The notes under the pieces: model-generated
Seen by the model: the letters and a program-made list of their open reading frames with translations, nothing else
What the model was told of the DNA's origin: nothing
Database searches by the model: none
Translations under genes and position numbers: made by a program
In this document: positions 17,044 through 25,404 of the stretch, in pieces
Numbering within the stretch: the first letter of the stretch is position 1
Layout: the number at the start of each line of letters is the position of its first letter
Assembly: GCA_035308525.1 (NCBI GenBank)
Contig: DATGGM010000171.1
Coordinates: 50,436 to 114,435 of the forward strand
Reading direction: 5' to 3'
DNA from: Bog-159 sp035308525
GTDB taxonomy: Bacteria; Acidobacteriota; Terriglobia; Bryobacterales; Bryobacteraceae
Length of the DNA: 64,000 nt

Positions 17044-18897
17044 TTAATGGGAGACGTGTCCGCTCAGCCCTTCGGCTAAAGAAATGTTATTCTTCTCCAG
17101 CGTCTCGCCCAGCACCTGGTCGAGCGATACGCGGGCGCGCGCATAAGTGATCGAAGCAGTCACCTCGGAAACCTGCGCGGTCACCAGCGCCCGCTGGTCC
17201 ACGATAATGTCGTTGAACGTGGAAATCCCGTAGGAGAACTTCTTGCGCTCGTCGGCCAGTAGCTGCTCTTGCAGCATCCGCGTATTCTTAGCCGTGGCGA
17301 AGCGCGCGCGCGATTGCCTGACCGCGCTCAACTGATTCGAGATATCCACCACGATCTGGTTCGTGTCTCTCTGCCCGCTGACCTGCGACTGGCGAAATTG
17401 TAACTGGTCGATTCCGTAGTCGCCCTGCGCCAGCCGGTTGCCCACCGGAATGGACAAACCCAGCGATCCCGTTTCGTTGGGAAAATCGCGGCGCAGAATC
17501 TGCTTCAGCGCCGTGCCGTACCCGCCCACAAAGTACGGATTCGGGCCGGCCCCATTCACGATCTGGGGCGTTCCCGCGGCGCCGCGATTATAAGTCAGGC
17601 CCTGCGCCACCAGGCTCGGCAGCAGGGGATTCTCCGTCCCGATCAGGTTCATCTCCTGCGTCTGGTCCCGGTACTTCGAAACCGCCACATCCGGCCTCTT
17701 CTCCAATGCCGTGGCGACCAGTTGCCGCAAGGGCGGCAGATCGTCGCTGTCCGGTACCTGAATGCTGTCGAGCGTCACGATGGGCGCAGCTTCGATCTCG
17801 GGATCGGGCGCGCGCGTGATGGCGTCTTTGAGCGCATTTTCCCGTTCCCGAACATTGTATTCGGCCACCACCACGTCTTGCGTGCGGCTGCTCGCCTCAG
17901 CCTCGGCGCGCGGAAGCTCCACTCGCGGCAGTGCCCCCGCCGCGATCTCTTTCTGCGTGTCCGCCAGGAATTTCTGCGTCATCTCCAGGGCGCTTCGTCT
18001 TACCTTCAGTTCATCGTTGCCGCTCACCAGGTCCCAATAAAGGTTGAGCACGCTGGCGGTCAGGTCCAGCAGTTGCGAGCGGAACGTCTCCCGCGACGCC
18101 ACCGTATTGATCTCGGCGATGCGGATGCCGCGATTGTTGAGCTTCACTCCGAAACCTTGCAAAAGGTTGTGCCGGATCGCCAGGCTCATGAAAGGACCTA
18201 CGGCGGGATTCAGGTTGTCGCTGGGAGCGTTCTCTTTCAGATACTCCTCGAAAGAGCGCAACTGGACGTAGCCGCCGCTGAGCAGGCCCTCCTGCAGTGT
18301 GGTGTTGTACACATGCAGGGTTTGGATCAGGGCGCTAGTCTGGCTCACCACGAAATATGGCTGCGGCTGGCTCAAATGCGCGAAAGTCGTGGCGTTCTGC
18401 AACACCGGATCCAGATTAGGCGTGACCTGTCCGACCTGCTGAATCACCGCGCCGCCGGCGTTCACGCTGCTGGTTCCGCCGCCGCCGCTCGATAAGCCCG
18501 CGCTCTGCACGCTGCCGTTCACGCCCACGCCGGCATCCACACTGGCCACCTGCGCGCTGGCGCTGGGCACGCCGCGCAACGGACCACCGGCTTTGCTTCG
18601 TTCCAATGCCGTTTGCGCAAGCAGCGGCCCGTAACGGTCCACTTCCAGGTTCAGATTATTCTCGATGGCCAGCGCCAGCGCATCCTGCACCGTCAGGTAT
18701 AACCTGCCGGCCCGCAGCAGTTCGTGCAGCCGCTTCGAGTTGCCCGGCCGGCTGGTGGACACGGTGGCGGGCGCATAGGAGCGCAGTGGAACGGGCAGAT
18801 GCGGTCTCTCGATGGAATACTGCGAGTCCTGCGCGGCACACAGGCTTGCCACGCAGATGCACGCCACCAGGCTTCGCCGGACGGATGCGGGTCTCAT
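17044..18897 (-). CDS. TolC-family outer-membrane protein, paralogue 2
   Basis: The 617-residue product has a signal peptide (SLVACICVASLCAAQ) followed by the usual outer-membrane-efflux-protein opening, LYLTVQDALALAIENNLNLE. Two long helical hairpins follow (about 265-380 and 480-600, with LLDLTASVLNLYWDLVSGND and ISNQLSAVRQSRARFATAKN). It is longer than classical TolC (about 470-490). The extra length is mostly a Gly/Ser/Ala-rich insertion at about 105-160 and a central domain. The ATG overlaps the stop of the upstream paralogue by four bases. No membrane-fusion or pump gene is in the window, so the pair presumably works with proteins encoded elsewhere or has a non-efflux role. Confidence 0.88.
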   Translation of the reverse strand: MRPASVRRSLVACICVASLCAAQDSQYSIERPHLPVPLRSYAPATVSTSRPGNSKRLHELLRAGRLYLTVQDALALAIENNLNLEVDRYGPLLAQTALERSKAGGPLRGVPSASAQVASVDAGVGVNGSVQSAGLSSGGGGTSSVNAGGAVIQQVGQVTPNLDPVLQNATTFAHLSQPQPYFVVSQTSALIQTLHVYNTTLQEGLLSGGYVQLRSFEEYLKENAPSDNLNPAVGPFMSLAIRHNLLQGFGVKLNNRGIRIAEINTVASRETFRSQLLDLTASVLNLYWDLVSGNDELKVRRSALEMTQKFLADTQKEIAAGALPRVELPRAEAEASSRTQDVVVAEYNVRERENALKDAITRAPDPEIEAAPIVTLDSIQVPDSDDLPPLRQLVATALEKRPDVAVSKYRDQTQEMNLIGTENPLLPSLVAQGLTYNRGAAGTPQIVNGAGPNPYFVGGYGTALKQILRRDFPNETGSLGLSIPVGNRLAQGDYGIDQLQFRQSQVSGQRDTNQIVVDISNQLSAVRQSRARFATAKNTRMLQEQLLADERKKFSYGISTFNDIIVDQRALVTAQVSEVTASITYARARVSLDQVLGETLEKNNISLAEGLSGHVSH

Positions 18898-20813
18898 TTG
18901 CGGGACTCCGGCTTCGGTTCCTCGGGGAGTGACTCGGGTATCGTGGAATCTCTCCCGACGCGCCCCGCCACAGCTTCCTGCATGGAGATGTGATTTACGT
19001 CCAGCGTGCGCCCCATGGCCATGTCGAACGCTATCTTGGCATGCGTGTAGTTCGCCATGGCCTGTACTTCAGCGTCTTCCGCGGTGGCCAGGTCCCTTTG
19101 CGCCTGAATCACCAGCGTGACGCTGGATACGCCGTGTTGGAACCGGTTCTGCTCGTCCTTCAGGCTCTGTTCCGCCAGCTTGCGGGTGTCCACCGCCGTC
19201 TCGTAGCGCGCCCGGGCCTGCTGCACTCCAATCACGGAGGTCTTCACGTCCACCCTCACCTGGTTGATGATGCGCTGGAACTGCAGTTCGGCCTGCCGCA
19301 GTTGCAGCTGATCCGTTACATAGTCCGCCTGCGCCGCGCGGTTGCGGATTTGAATGTTCAGCGACACGCCCGCCGAATAGTCCGGAAAGTCCCTGCGAAA
19401 GACCTGCCCCAGGGCGTTCCCCGTGCCGCCGATGAAATAGGCGTCGGGCACGCCGCAGGTGCTGCACAGGATCGGGTTCACCGGGCCGCTCAGGCCGTGG
19501 TTGGTCAGCTCCAGAAACGCCTGCAGGCTGGGCAGCAAGCCGTTCCGGCTGCCCCGCAGCGCGATCTTCTGGCTGTCGATATTCACTTTGCCGCGCTGCA
19601 TCTCCAGGCGGCTGTCCATAGCCTCCGGCATCAGGTCCGCCACCGGCTTCAAATCGTCTGTCTTGGGCACCTCGATGGGGTTCAGCGGCACGATATGCAC
19701 GTCATCCAGCCAAGCATTGGCGATGGCATTGCGGCTCAGTGCATTCTTCAGCACGATCTCCTGTTGCTGCACGTTGGTCTGCGCGAACAGCAGGTCCTCT
19801 TTGCTGGCCGATACCTGCGCCGCGGCGCGGGTCACTTCCACCGCCGGCAGGGAGCCGATCTTCACCATCTTCTGGTCGTCGTCATACAGCTTCTGGGAGG
19901 TCGCCAGGGCGCGTTCTTTGATGCGCACCGCGTCCACGAAACTCACCAGGTCCCAGTAAAGGTTCAGCGCCGCGGAAACCGTGGTGGCCACTTGCAGCTT
20001 GAGCTGCAGATCGCTCACCTTCATGTTGTTCTTGGCGATCCGGATGTCCCGGTCGTTGACCCCGATTCTGGATCCCTGCAGAATATTTTGCGTAATCTGC
20101 AGATCCAGGTAGCCGGTGATCGACGGGTTGAAAAGGTCCGACGGGCTGTTCTGCAAGCTGTGCAGGTCGAAGAAGGTAAGCTGCGCACTGGTCCCCGTGA
20201 TGAACTGCTGTGAGTATTGGAAAGCGATCTGGCGGTAGTCGGTTGTCAGCGCCGCTGTCTGGTTGAGTAGCTGGTTGGTCAGCGGTGTGGTTTGATGCCC
20301 CGCAAAGAACCCCACAAACAGGTTCGGATCCAGGTTGGGCGGCACCGGGCCGATCTGGCTGACAATGCCGCCGCTGGTTCCCAGGCCTGCGCCGCCCGCA
20401 ATTCCATTGGCGTTCACGCTGACCCCCGCCGTGCTGACGCTGGTAGGGCCGGGCGTGATCGGCGTGTCTACCTGGCGCAGAAAACCTCCCGCCTCCGCCC
20501 GGCGCAGCGTCTCGCGCGCCAGCAGCGGACCGTAGCGCTGCACCGCAATATCGAGATTGTTCTCCAGCACCAGCGCGATCACGTCCTGCACCGACAAATA
20601 AAGGTTGCCCGCCTTCACCAAAGATTCCAGGCGCGGCGTATTGCTCAGCTTGGCCGGCGCCACCTGGCGCTTCTCCAGATGAAACGGCCGCAACAGGCCG
20701 CCCACCACCGGCGGCTGCTTGGGCGACTCAATGTACACTTCGGATGATTGCGCAAACACCGCGGCGCTCGACGCAACCCACACGAGCGCTCTGAGACTTC
20801 GGAATGGGTTCAT
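18894..20813 (-). CDS. TolC-family outer-membrane protein, paralogue 1
   Basis: The 639-residue product resembles the downstream gene throughout: a signal peptide, then LYLSVQDVIALVLENNLDIA, a Gly-rich insertion with VNANGIAGGAGLGTSGG, and paired helical hairpins (LQLKLQVATTVSAALNLYWD, IGVQQARARYETAVDTRKLA). The two proteins clearly arose by tandem duplication. The motif RRDFPDYSAGVSLNIQIRNR aligns with RRDFPNETGSLGLSIPVGNR in the other copy. The C-terminal tail is Pro/Glu/Lys-rich. It is the first gene of a two-gene operon. Two distinct TolC subunits from one message suggests a mixed or specialised trimer, which is inference. Confidence 0.88.
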   Translation of the reverse strand: MNPFRSLRALVWVASSAAVFAQSSEVYIESPKQPPVVGGLLRPFHLEKRQVAPAKLSNTPRLESLVKAGNLYLSVQDVIALVLENNLDIAVQRYGPLLARETLRRAEAGGFLRQVDTPITPGPTSVSTAGVSVNANGIAGGAGLGTSGGIVSQIGPVPPNLDPNLFVGFFAGHQTTPLTNQLLNQTAALTTDYRQIAFQYSQQFITGTSAQLTFFDLHSLQNSPSDLFNPSITGYLDLQITQNILQGSRIGVNDRDIRIAKNNMKVSDLQLKLQVATTVSAALNLYWDLVSFVDAVRIKERALATSQKLYDDDQKMVKIGSLPAVEVTRAAAQVSASKEDLLFAQTNVQQQEIVLKNALSRNAIANAWLDDVHIVPLNPIEVPKTDDLKPVADLMPEAMDSRLEMQRGKVNIDSQKIALRGSRNGLLPSLQAFLELTNHGLSGPVNPILCSTCGVPDAYFIGGTGNALGQVFRRDFPDYSAGVSLNIQIRNRAAQADYVTDQLQLRQAELQFQRIINQVRVDVKTSVIGVQQARARYETAVDTRKLAEQSLKDEQNRFQHGVSSVTLVIQAQRDLATAEDAEVQAMANYTHAKIAFDMAMGRTLDVNHISMQEAVAGRVGRDSTIPESLPEEPKPESRK

Positions 20814-20857
20814 TGTGTAGGTGTGTCATTGGCAATTGCGCTTCCACTGGTTCGTGG

Positions 20858-20893
20858 CCGGACAGCGCGGGTTACGCGGATACTGCTGTCCGG
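20858..20893. repeat. Intergenic palindrome with 9-bp arms
   Basis: The perfect arms ccggacagc (20858-20866) and gctgtccgg (20885-20893) surround an inner cgcg/cgcg stem. It lies between the GlcG-like gene and the TolC operon, both minus strand. It may terminate the GlcG-like transcript, but no U-tract follows in that direction. Confidence 0.55.
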
Positions 20894-20915
20894 TTTTGGG
20901 ACCGGCTGTTCGATT

Positions 20916-21380
20916 TTACGACTTCAGCAGCGTCTCGATAGCTACATGTCCAATGGCTTCGTCGACTTCCGACGGAGCCCCGCTCACCCCGATCCCGCCG
21001 ATGGTCTGGCCGTCGATTTGAATCGGTAGCCCGCCTTGATTGGGGAACGCGTCGGGGAACGCCAGCACCTGCAGATCGCCGCTCTTCAGTTGGTCGGCGG
21101 CCGCCTTCGATGGCTGCTTGTACAGCGCCGCGTGGCGCGCCTTCTTCTGCGCGAATTGAATAGTGTTCAGACCCGCCCCGTCCGCCTTCTGCAGGAACAG
21201 CAGGTTGCCGCTTTCGTCCACTAGGCAGATGGTCACCTGCACGTTGCGCTTGTGCGCCTCGGCTTCCGCGGCCGCCACCATGGTCTTGATAGCTGCCAGG
21301 TTCAAGGTCTTTCGGCTCGGTAGATCGGCGGCGGATATCATAGTCGCGGCGATAACCCCTAACGCTGCTGCTTTGAACAT
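20916..21380 (-). CDS. GlcG/HbpS-family exported protein
   Basis: The 154-residue product has a signal peptide (AAALGVIAATMISAA) and the GlcG/HbpS (formerly DUF336) fold. Diagnostic segments are VTICLVDESGNLLFLQKADGA, IQFAQKKARHAALYKQPS and the Gly-rich turn QTIGGIGVSGAPSEVDEAIG. The family includes the haem-binding HbpS and cobalamin-related PduO C-terminal domains, so a small cofactor or ligand-binding role outside the cytoplasm is likely. A perfect TATAAT lies 5 nt before the ATG, so the message is probably leaderless. It is divergent from the Gfo/Idh/MocA gene. Confidence 0.85.
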   Translation of the reverse strand: MFKAAALGVIAATMISAADLPSRKTLNLAAIKTMVAAAEAEAHKRNVQVTICLVDESGNLLFLQKADGAGLNTIQFAQKKARHAALYKQPSKAAADQLKSGDLQVLAFPDAFPNQGGLPIQIDGQTIGGIGVSGAPSEVDEAIGHVAIETLLKS

Positions 21381-21385
21381 GCGGC

Positions 21386-21391
21386 ATTATA
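21386..21391 (-). promoter_or_regulatory. -10 element, GlcG-like gene (leaderless type)
   Basis: A consensus TATAAT is separated from the ATG by only 5 nt with no Shine-Dalgarno sequence, placing the transcript start at or next to the start codon. Confidence 0.5.
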
Positions 21392-21441
21392 CTACGCGCC
21401 GTCGCGCGCCGCGAGCTACCCTGTGGTGAGGAGATACTTCC

Positions 21442-22773
21442 ATGAACCAACCTGTTTCCCGGCGTGGCTTCCTGCGGGCCGGCGCTGCCGGCAGTACCGT
21501 GCTGCTGGCCCCCGCGGCCGTCGGCGCGGCCGCCAAACCTCCCGCCGCCGGCGATCGCGTGCGGTTCGGCATGGTCGGCATCGGCATGCAGGGCTCCGGC
21601 CTGCTGGGCACCGCCATCACCCTTCCCGGCGTGGAATGCGTGGGCGCGGCCGACCTCTACGATGGCCGCCATACCCTGGCCCGCGAGATCACCGGCAATG
21701 CCAGCCTGCCCGTCAGCCGCCGCTACCACGATCTGCTCGAGCGCAAGGATATCGACTGCATCGTCGCCGCCGTCCCCGACCATCACCACATGCGCGTGGT
21801 CGTGGACGCCTGCAACGCGGGCAAGGATATCTACTGCGAGAAGCCCATGTCGCACTCCGCCGGACAGGGATTCGAGATGGTCGCCGCCGCCAAGAAGAAC
21901 TCCCGCATCGTGCAGATCGGCTCGCAGCGCGTCAGCTCCGTGCTGTGCGCCAAGGCCCGCGAGCTATACGATGCCGGCGCCATCGGCGGGGTCGAGATGG
22001 TGGAGTTGACGCTCGGCCGCAACGACCCCACCGGCGCCTGGGTATATCCCCCGCCGTTCGACCTCTCGCCCTCTAACCTCGATTGGGACACCTGGCTGAA
22101 CGATGCGCCTAAAATTCCCTTCGATAAATTCCGCTTCGCGCGCTGGCGCTGCTGGAAGGAATATGGCACCGGCGTGGGTGGCGACCTGATGGTTCACCTC
22201 GTCAGCGGCATGCTGGTCACGCTGGGGTGGAATGAGCCGCCCCGCTCCGCGCAAGCCCTCGGCGGCATCTTCCGCTGGCCCGACGGCCGCAACATGCCGG
22301 ACCTGCACGTGGTGCTGTTCGACTATCACGGCATCCCCGTCTACGTGCGCCTGGGCCTGGGCGCCGAGACGCCCGAACTGGCCCGCTTCATGGGACCCAA
22401 GGGAATTTTGGATGCCGGCGAATTCGAGCTCCGCCATTCGCCGCAAAGCGGCCTCGACACCGCCCCCAGCTATTACACGAGCAGCTTCCCCGGCAAAATG
22501 CGCGCTGAATACGTGCGTCAGTGGGAAGCGGAACACGAAGTCGCGCCCGGCCGCGAGCCCCTCATGGACGACACCGTCTACAAGGGGCACGATTGGGACG
22601 ATGTCCGTCCCCACCTGTGGAACTTCTTTCAGTCCGTGAAGAGCCGCAAGCCGGTCGTTGAGGACGCCGTGTTCGGCAACCACGCCGCCATCGCCTGCCA
22701 CATGGCCAACGAGTCCTACTTCCGCAAGAAGCCCGTGTATTGGGATGCGGGCTCCCATAGCATCAAGGACTAA
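21442..22773 (+). CDS. Tat-exported Gfo/Idh/MocA-family oxidoreductase
   Basis: The 443-residue product has a twin-arginine leader (SRRGFLRAGAAGSTVLL) followed by an NAD(P)-binding Rossmann domain. Its dinucleotide motif is MVGIGMQGSGLLG, and the family motif is YCEKPMSHS, where the EKP lysine is catalytic in relatives. The C-terminal domain has the long insert common in exported acidobacterial and planctomycete members (LDWDTWLNDAPKIPFD, RWRCWKEYGTGVGGDLM). These enzymes oxidise or epimerise sugars and usually keep a tightly bound cofactor when exported by Tat. TGAGGAG upstream supports the start. A PDZ-like remnant follows directly downstream. Confidence 0.9.
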   Translation: MNQPVSRRGFLRAGAAGSTVLLAPAAVGAAAKPPAAGDRVRFGMVGIGMQGSGLLGTAITLPGVECVGAADLYDGRHTLAREITGNASLPVSRRYHDLLERKDIDCIVAAVPDHHHMRVVVDACNAGKDIYCEKPMSHSAGQGFEMVAAAKKNSRIVQIGSQRVSSVLCAKARELYDAGAIGGVEMVELTLGRNDPTGAWVYPPPFDLSPSNLDWDTWLNDAPKIPFDKFRFARWRCWKEYGTGVGGDLMVHLVSGMLVTLGWNEPPRSAQALGGIFRWPDGRNMPDLHVVLFDYHGIPVYVRLGLGAETPELARFMGPKGILDAGEFELRHSPQSGLDTAPSYYTSSFPGKMRAEYVRQWEAEHEVAPGREPLMDDTVYKGHDWDDVRPHLWNFFQSVKSRKPVVEDAVFGNHAAIACHMANESYFRKKPVYWDAGSHSIKD

Positions 22774-22779
22774 GTCTGG

Positions 22780-22893
22780 ATGTCGTGCGGTGATTCCGGT
22801 AAGCACGCCGCCAAAGCCGGCATCCGCAATGGCGATCTCATCGTCGGATTGAACCGGGCGGACGTCGCCGGAAAAACCCGATCCCGGCCGGTC
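22780..22893 (+). pseudogene. PDZ-domain remnant
   Basis: Right after the oxidoreductase the plus strand encodes HAAKAGIRNGDLIVGLNRAD. This matches the carboxylate-binding and beta-strand region of a PDZ domain, where proteins such as HtrA read xxPAAKAGIxxGDxIxxxNG. The similarity stops after about 35 residues, where the frame enters the antisense of the DUF4097 gene. It looks like the stub of a lost protease or PDZ protein gene. Confidence 0.5.
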
Positions 22894-23835
22894 TTACATC
22901 TTTTTCAGCACGCGAATGCTGCCGTTCGACGTGGTCAGCTCTATCGTCGGGCCGCCCCCGCCGATCTTGCCTTCCAGGTGGTGCTTCTCGATCGCGCCCT
23001 GCGTGGCTACGTCGAACTCCGTCGAAATCGACGAGTTGCTGGCATGCGCCGTCAGGTTCGCGCCGATACCCTCCGGCAATCGCACCGTGATGCCGCCATT
23101 CGAAGTGGAGGCCCGGATCTCATTCTGATTTACCGCGTCCATGCTCAGCTCGATGGAACCGTTGGAGGTCTCCAGCTTCACCGGCCGCCCCGCTTCCGGC
23201 TTGCCTAGCCGGATGTTGATTCCACCGTTCGAAGTATCCGCTTCCACCGCGCCGCGCACGTCTTCCGCGTGCACTCGCCCGTTGGACGTATGCAGGCTGG
23301 CGCTGCCTTCCAGGTTCTGCACCTCGATCCCCCCGTTGGACGTCTGCACATCCAGGCTGCCGCGCAGGTTCTCCGCGCGCACCCCGCCGTTGGATGTCTT
23401 CAGCCGCGCCGCGCCTTCCACGTCCAGCGTGTGAATCGAGCCGTTCGAGCTCGCGATGCGCTCCAGTTGCGTGCGCCGCGGAACCTTGATGATGTACTTG
23501 GCCCCCATGCTGCCCCGCCGGTCGGACGGCCGCACCGTGCGGATGTGAACCGAATCGGCCGCATGGTCGATTTCAATCTTGAGCGCGTCCCGCAATTCCG
23601 CCGTGCGCGCATACTTGGTGCCGCTGATATCCACCGTGTCCTGGTCCCACCCCGAAATCTCGATGGAGCCGTTCGAGTTGTCCACCGAGAGCCGTCCGCC
23701 GGGCTGCATCGGGTAGCTGTAGTGGAAATCCTGTGTGTAGCGTTCCGACCCGCCGATATCCAGGTCTTCGATGTCGCACCCCACCAGTGCCAGCAGGCCG
23801 CCGGCCAGGGACAAAACCAGTACATGCGTTCGCAT
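22894..23835 (-). CDS. DUF4097-family lipoprotein with TSNGG repeats
   Basis: The start at 23835 (313 residues) is supported by GAGAGG upstream and by a lipoprotein signal (LVLSLAGGLLALVGC, lipobox LVGC). A longer in-frame extension was rejected because it runs antisense-like through the next gene. The mature protein is a right-handed stack of short beta repeats, most carrying TSNGG, TSNGS or SSNGS (for example RLKTSNGGVRAENLRGSL and VQTSNGGIEVQNLEGSA). This is the DUF4097/DUF4098 pattern found in envelope proteins, some linked to membrane-stress sensing. About seven repeats are visible. It lies 70 bp downstream of the amidohydrolase-like gene on the same strand. Confidence 0.85.
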   Translation of the reverse strand: MRTHVLVLSLAGGLLALVGCDIEDLDIGGSERYTQDFHYSYPMQPGGRLSVDNSNGSIEISGWDQDTVDISGTKYARTAELRDALKIEIDHAADSVHIRTVRPSDRRGSMGAKYIIKVPRRTQLERIASSNGSIHTLDVEGAARLKTSNGGVRAENLRGSLDVQTSNGGIEVQNLEGSASLHTSNGRVHAEDVRGAVEADTSNGGINIRLGKPEAGRPVKLETSNGSIELSMDAVNQNEIRASTSNGGITVRLPEGIGANLTAHASNSSISTEFDVATQGAIEKHHLEGKIGGGGPTIELTTSNGSIRVLKKM

Positions 23836-23905
23836 AGAACACCTCTCAGGGCTAATTACGAAATAACATGGCGCCTTGTTCCACTTTATGCCGTACCGCC
23901 AACCC

Positions 23906-24742
23906 CTACTGCCAGCGCCCTTCCCGCATCGTCCGCACCACCCTGCCGAAATTGCGTACATCCTCCGCCGGATTGGCGGATAACAGCAGCATATCCGCCC
24001 GCTTACCCGCCTCGATCGTTCCCGCATCCCCCATGCCCAGCGCCAGCGCCCCGTTCCGCGTGGCCGCCACCAGCACATCCGCCGGCGGGATCCCGGCCTC
24101 CGCCAGCGCCTCCATTTCGGGATAAATGTCGCCGCCGGAACCCACCGCCAGCAGCACGCCCCCATCCGCCAGCTTCTTCGTGTTGCGTTTGGCGACACCC
24201 AGCGCCCGCGGATCGCGTTCCGCGGCCAGCATGGGTACAACCACGATCCGCAAATCCCGCATCTGCGCGATAAATGCCGGATCGATGGCTTCCGTGTCTC
24301 GGATCATGTGCAGGCACCCGGTGACGCCGCGCGCCACCATCGCCCGCGCATCCCGCAGTGTGGAAATTTGCCCCAGAATCGGCTTGTGGTCCCGGCGCGC
24401 TTCCTCGTAGCTCGATTCCGGATCGCCCGGCCGCACAATCACAGCTCCGGCCCTTGCGGACAGCCTGGCCACGTCGATCGGAACCGGCGCCAAAAACTTG
24501 CCCGCGCCGTCGATCTTTTCAGCCTCCGGCGGGATCAGTAGACTCGTCCGCGCACCGGCCGCCCGAATCCACCCGTTCTCGATCGTCACCACCGAATTCG
24601 AAATCGGCGGTCCGCCCGTTCCGTCCAACAACACGGCGCCGACCATCGACGTGATGGCGGGTTGTTCGGGCGGTTTGCAGGCAGCCAGCAAAAGCGCCAG
24701 CCCGATCAACGGCAGCGCCCTTACCGCTTCGTGACGAATCAT
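23906..24742 (-). CDS. Amidohydrolase-like lipoprotein lacking metal ligands
   Basis: The start is the ATG at 24742 (278 residues), which begins a lipoprotein signal (LPLIGLALLLAAC, lipobox LAAC). The mature protein follows the cyclic amidohydrolase plan: VGAVLLDGTGGPPISNSVVT at the N-terminus and AGIPPADVLVAATRNGALAL near the end. The closing segments are MGDAGTIEAGKRADMLLLSANP and NFGRVVRTMREGR. The usual HxH after the first strand (LAPGLIDxHxH) is replaced by LAPVPIDVARL, and the late metal Asp region reads AVGSGGDIY. The protein is also about 130-150 residues shorter than active relatives. It may be a binding protein or a decaying gene. Upstream in-frame sequence (24743-25432) carries unrelated remnants and is not part of it. 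Confidence 0.7.
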   Translation of the reverse strand: MIRHEAVRALPLIGLALLLAACKPPEQPAITSMVGAVLLDGTGGPPISNSVVTIENGWIRAAGARTSLLIPPEAEKIDGAGKFLAPVPIDVARLSARAGAVIVRPGDPESSYEEARRDHKPILGQISTLRDARAMVARGVTGCLHMIRDTEAIDPAFIAQMRDLRIVVVPMLAAERDPRALGVAKRNTKKLADGGVLLAVGSGGDIYPEMEALAEAGIPPADVLVAATRNGALALGMGDAGTIEAGKRADMLLLSANPAEDVRNFGRVVRTMREGRWQ

Positions 24743-24747
24743 GGACC

Positions 24748-24753
24748 ATGATA
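24748..24753 (-). promoter_or_regulatory. -10-like hexamer, amidohydrolase-like gene
   Basis: TATCAT lies 5 nt before the ATG at 24742 with no ribosome binding site. This supports starting the gene here rather than at the far-upstream in-frame codon. Confidence 0.45.
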
Positions 24754-24757
24754 CAGC

Positions 24758-24970
24758 GTCCGCGCGCACGAATCCCTGCACCTGGCGGGACTTGTCCGCG
24801 AACCAGCCGGTGACATCCCCGGCGATCGCTCCGGCCGCGTTGATGCCGGTGGGGAAGGTACCGCGGCCGTCGTGGGGTCCGTCAAACGTGGTGATGGAGC
24901 CGCCCATCACGCCGCTGTTATTGATGGAGGCCGGCGCCGAATCATAGCCAAATGACGGGAAATGTTGAGT
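24758..24970 (-). pseudogene. HAF-repeat fragment
   Basis: In the same frame as the amidohydrolase, upstream of its start, the minus strand encodes INNSGVMGGSITTFDGP, then RGTFPTGINAAGAIAGDVTG and QVQGFVRAD. This is the pattern of extracellular HAF-type repeats (TFxxPGAxxTxPxxINxxGxIxGxYxD...HGFL). Only about one and a half to two repeats remain, with neither a signal peptide nor a start codon. It is a fragment of a larger secreted protein gene. Confidence 0.55.
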
Positions 24971-24988
24971 AACACCTCGCCATCCCCA

Positions 24989-25189
24989 AAATAGAGATAA
25001 CTCATGAGCCGTTCGCACCAGCGGAACGACCCGCTGAAAGAGCTCCAGACTCAGGTCGGCCGGCGCTTCCTTCGCAAACGTATTCGTGCAGTGGACGCAC
25101 TTGAAGTTGCAGCGCGTGGTCACCTCAAGCGCCCACAAGTAGGGGGGAATTCCGAGTACTTCCGTCCGCCTGCGGTGCGGTAATCTCCC
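24989..25189 (-). pseudogene. Radical-SAM N-terminal fragment
   Basis: The minus strand encodes LGIPPYLWALEVTTRCNFKC, then VHCTNTFAKEAPADLSLELF. It contains an intact CxxxCxxC iron-sulfur motif (bases about 25111 to 25088) preceded by the beta strand typical of radical SAM enzymes. After about 65 residues the similarity ends and the frame runs into the HAF fragment. No barrel remains, so this is a truncated gene or a junction left by recombination. Confidence 0.6.
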
Positions 25190-25389
25190 GGTGAAAGAGA
25201 CGAATATTCTCCCGTTTGCTCGTGATGCGGGCAAACAGCGCTGAAGAAGCCGCGAAGCATTTGCAGGATGATCCCTGGACAATCTTGAAAGAGGGCGCGG
25301 CGTGCCGCTTCCCTCGATCCAAACAGTCACCCTGCGAAATTCGTAGCGGAGTAATCGGTCGCAACGCTCGGGCAGCCTGACCGATCCTG

Positions 25390-25395
25390 TACAAT
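25390..25395 (+). promoter_or_regulatory. -10-like hexamer, ICMT-like gene
   Basis: TACAAT precedes the ATG at 25405 by 9 nt with no Shine-Dalgarno sequence between. Confidence 0.4.
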
Positions 25396-25404
25396 AAACA
25401 TCCG

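Noticed and set aside
23836..24240. N-terminal extension of the DUF4097 frame
   Set aside because: The sequence before the lipoprotein signal is Trp/Arg-rich antisense-like and overlaps the amidohydrolase-like gene; the start at 23835 has a ribosome binding site and lipobox.
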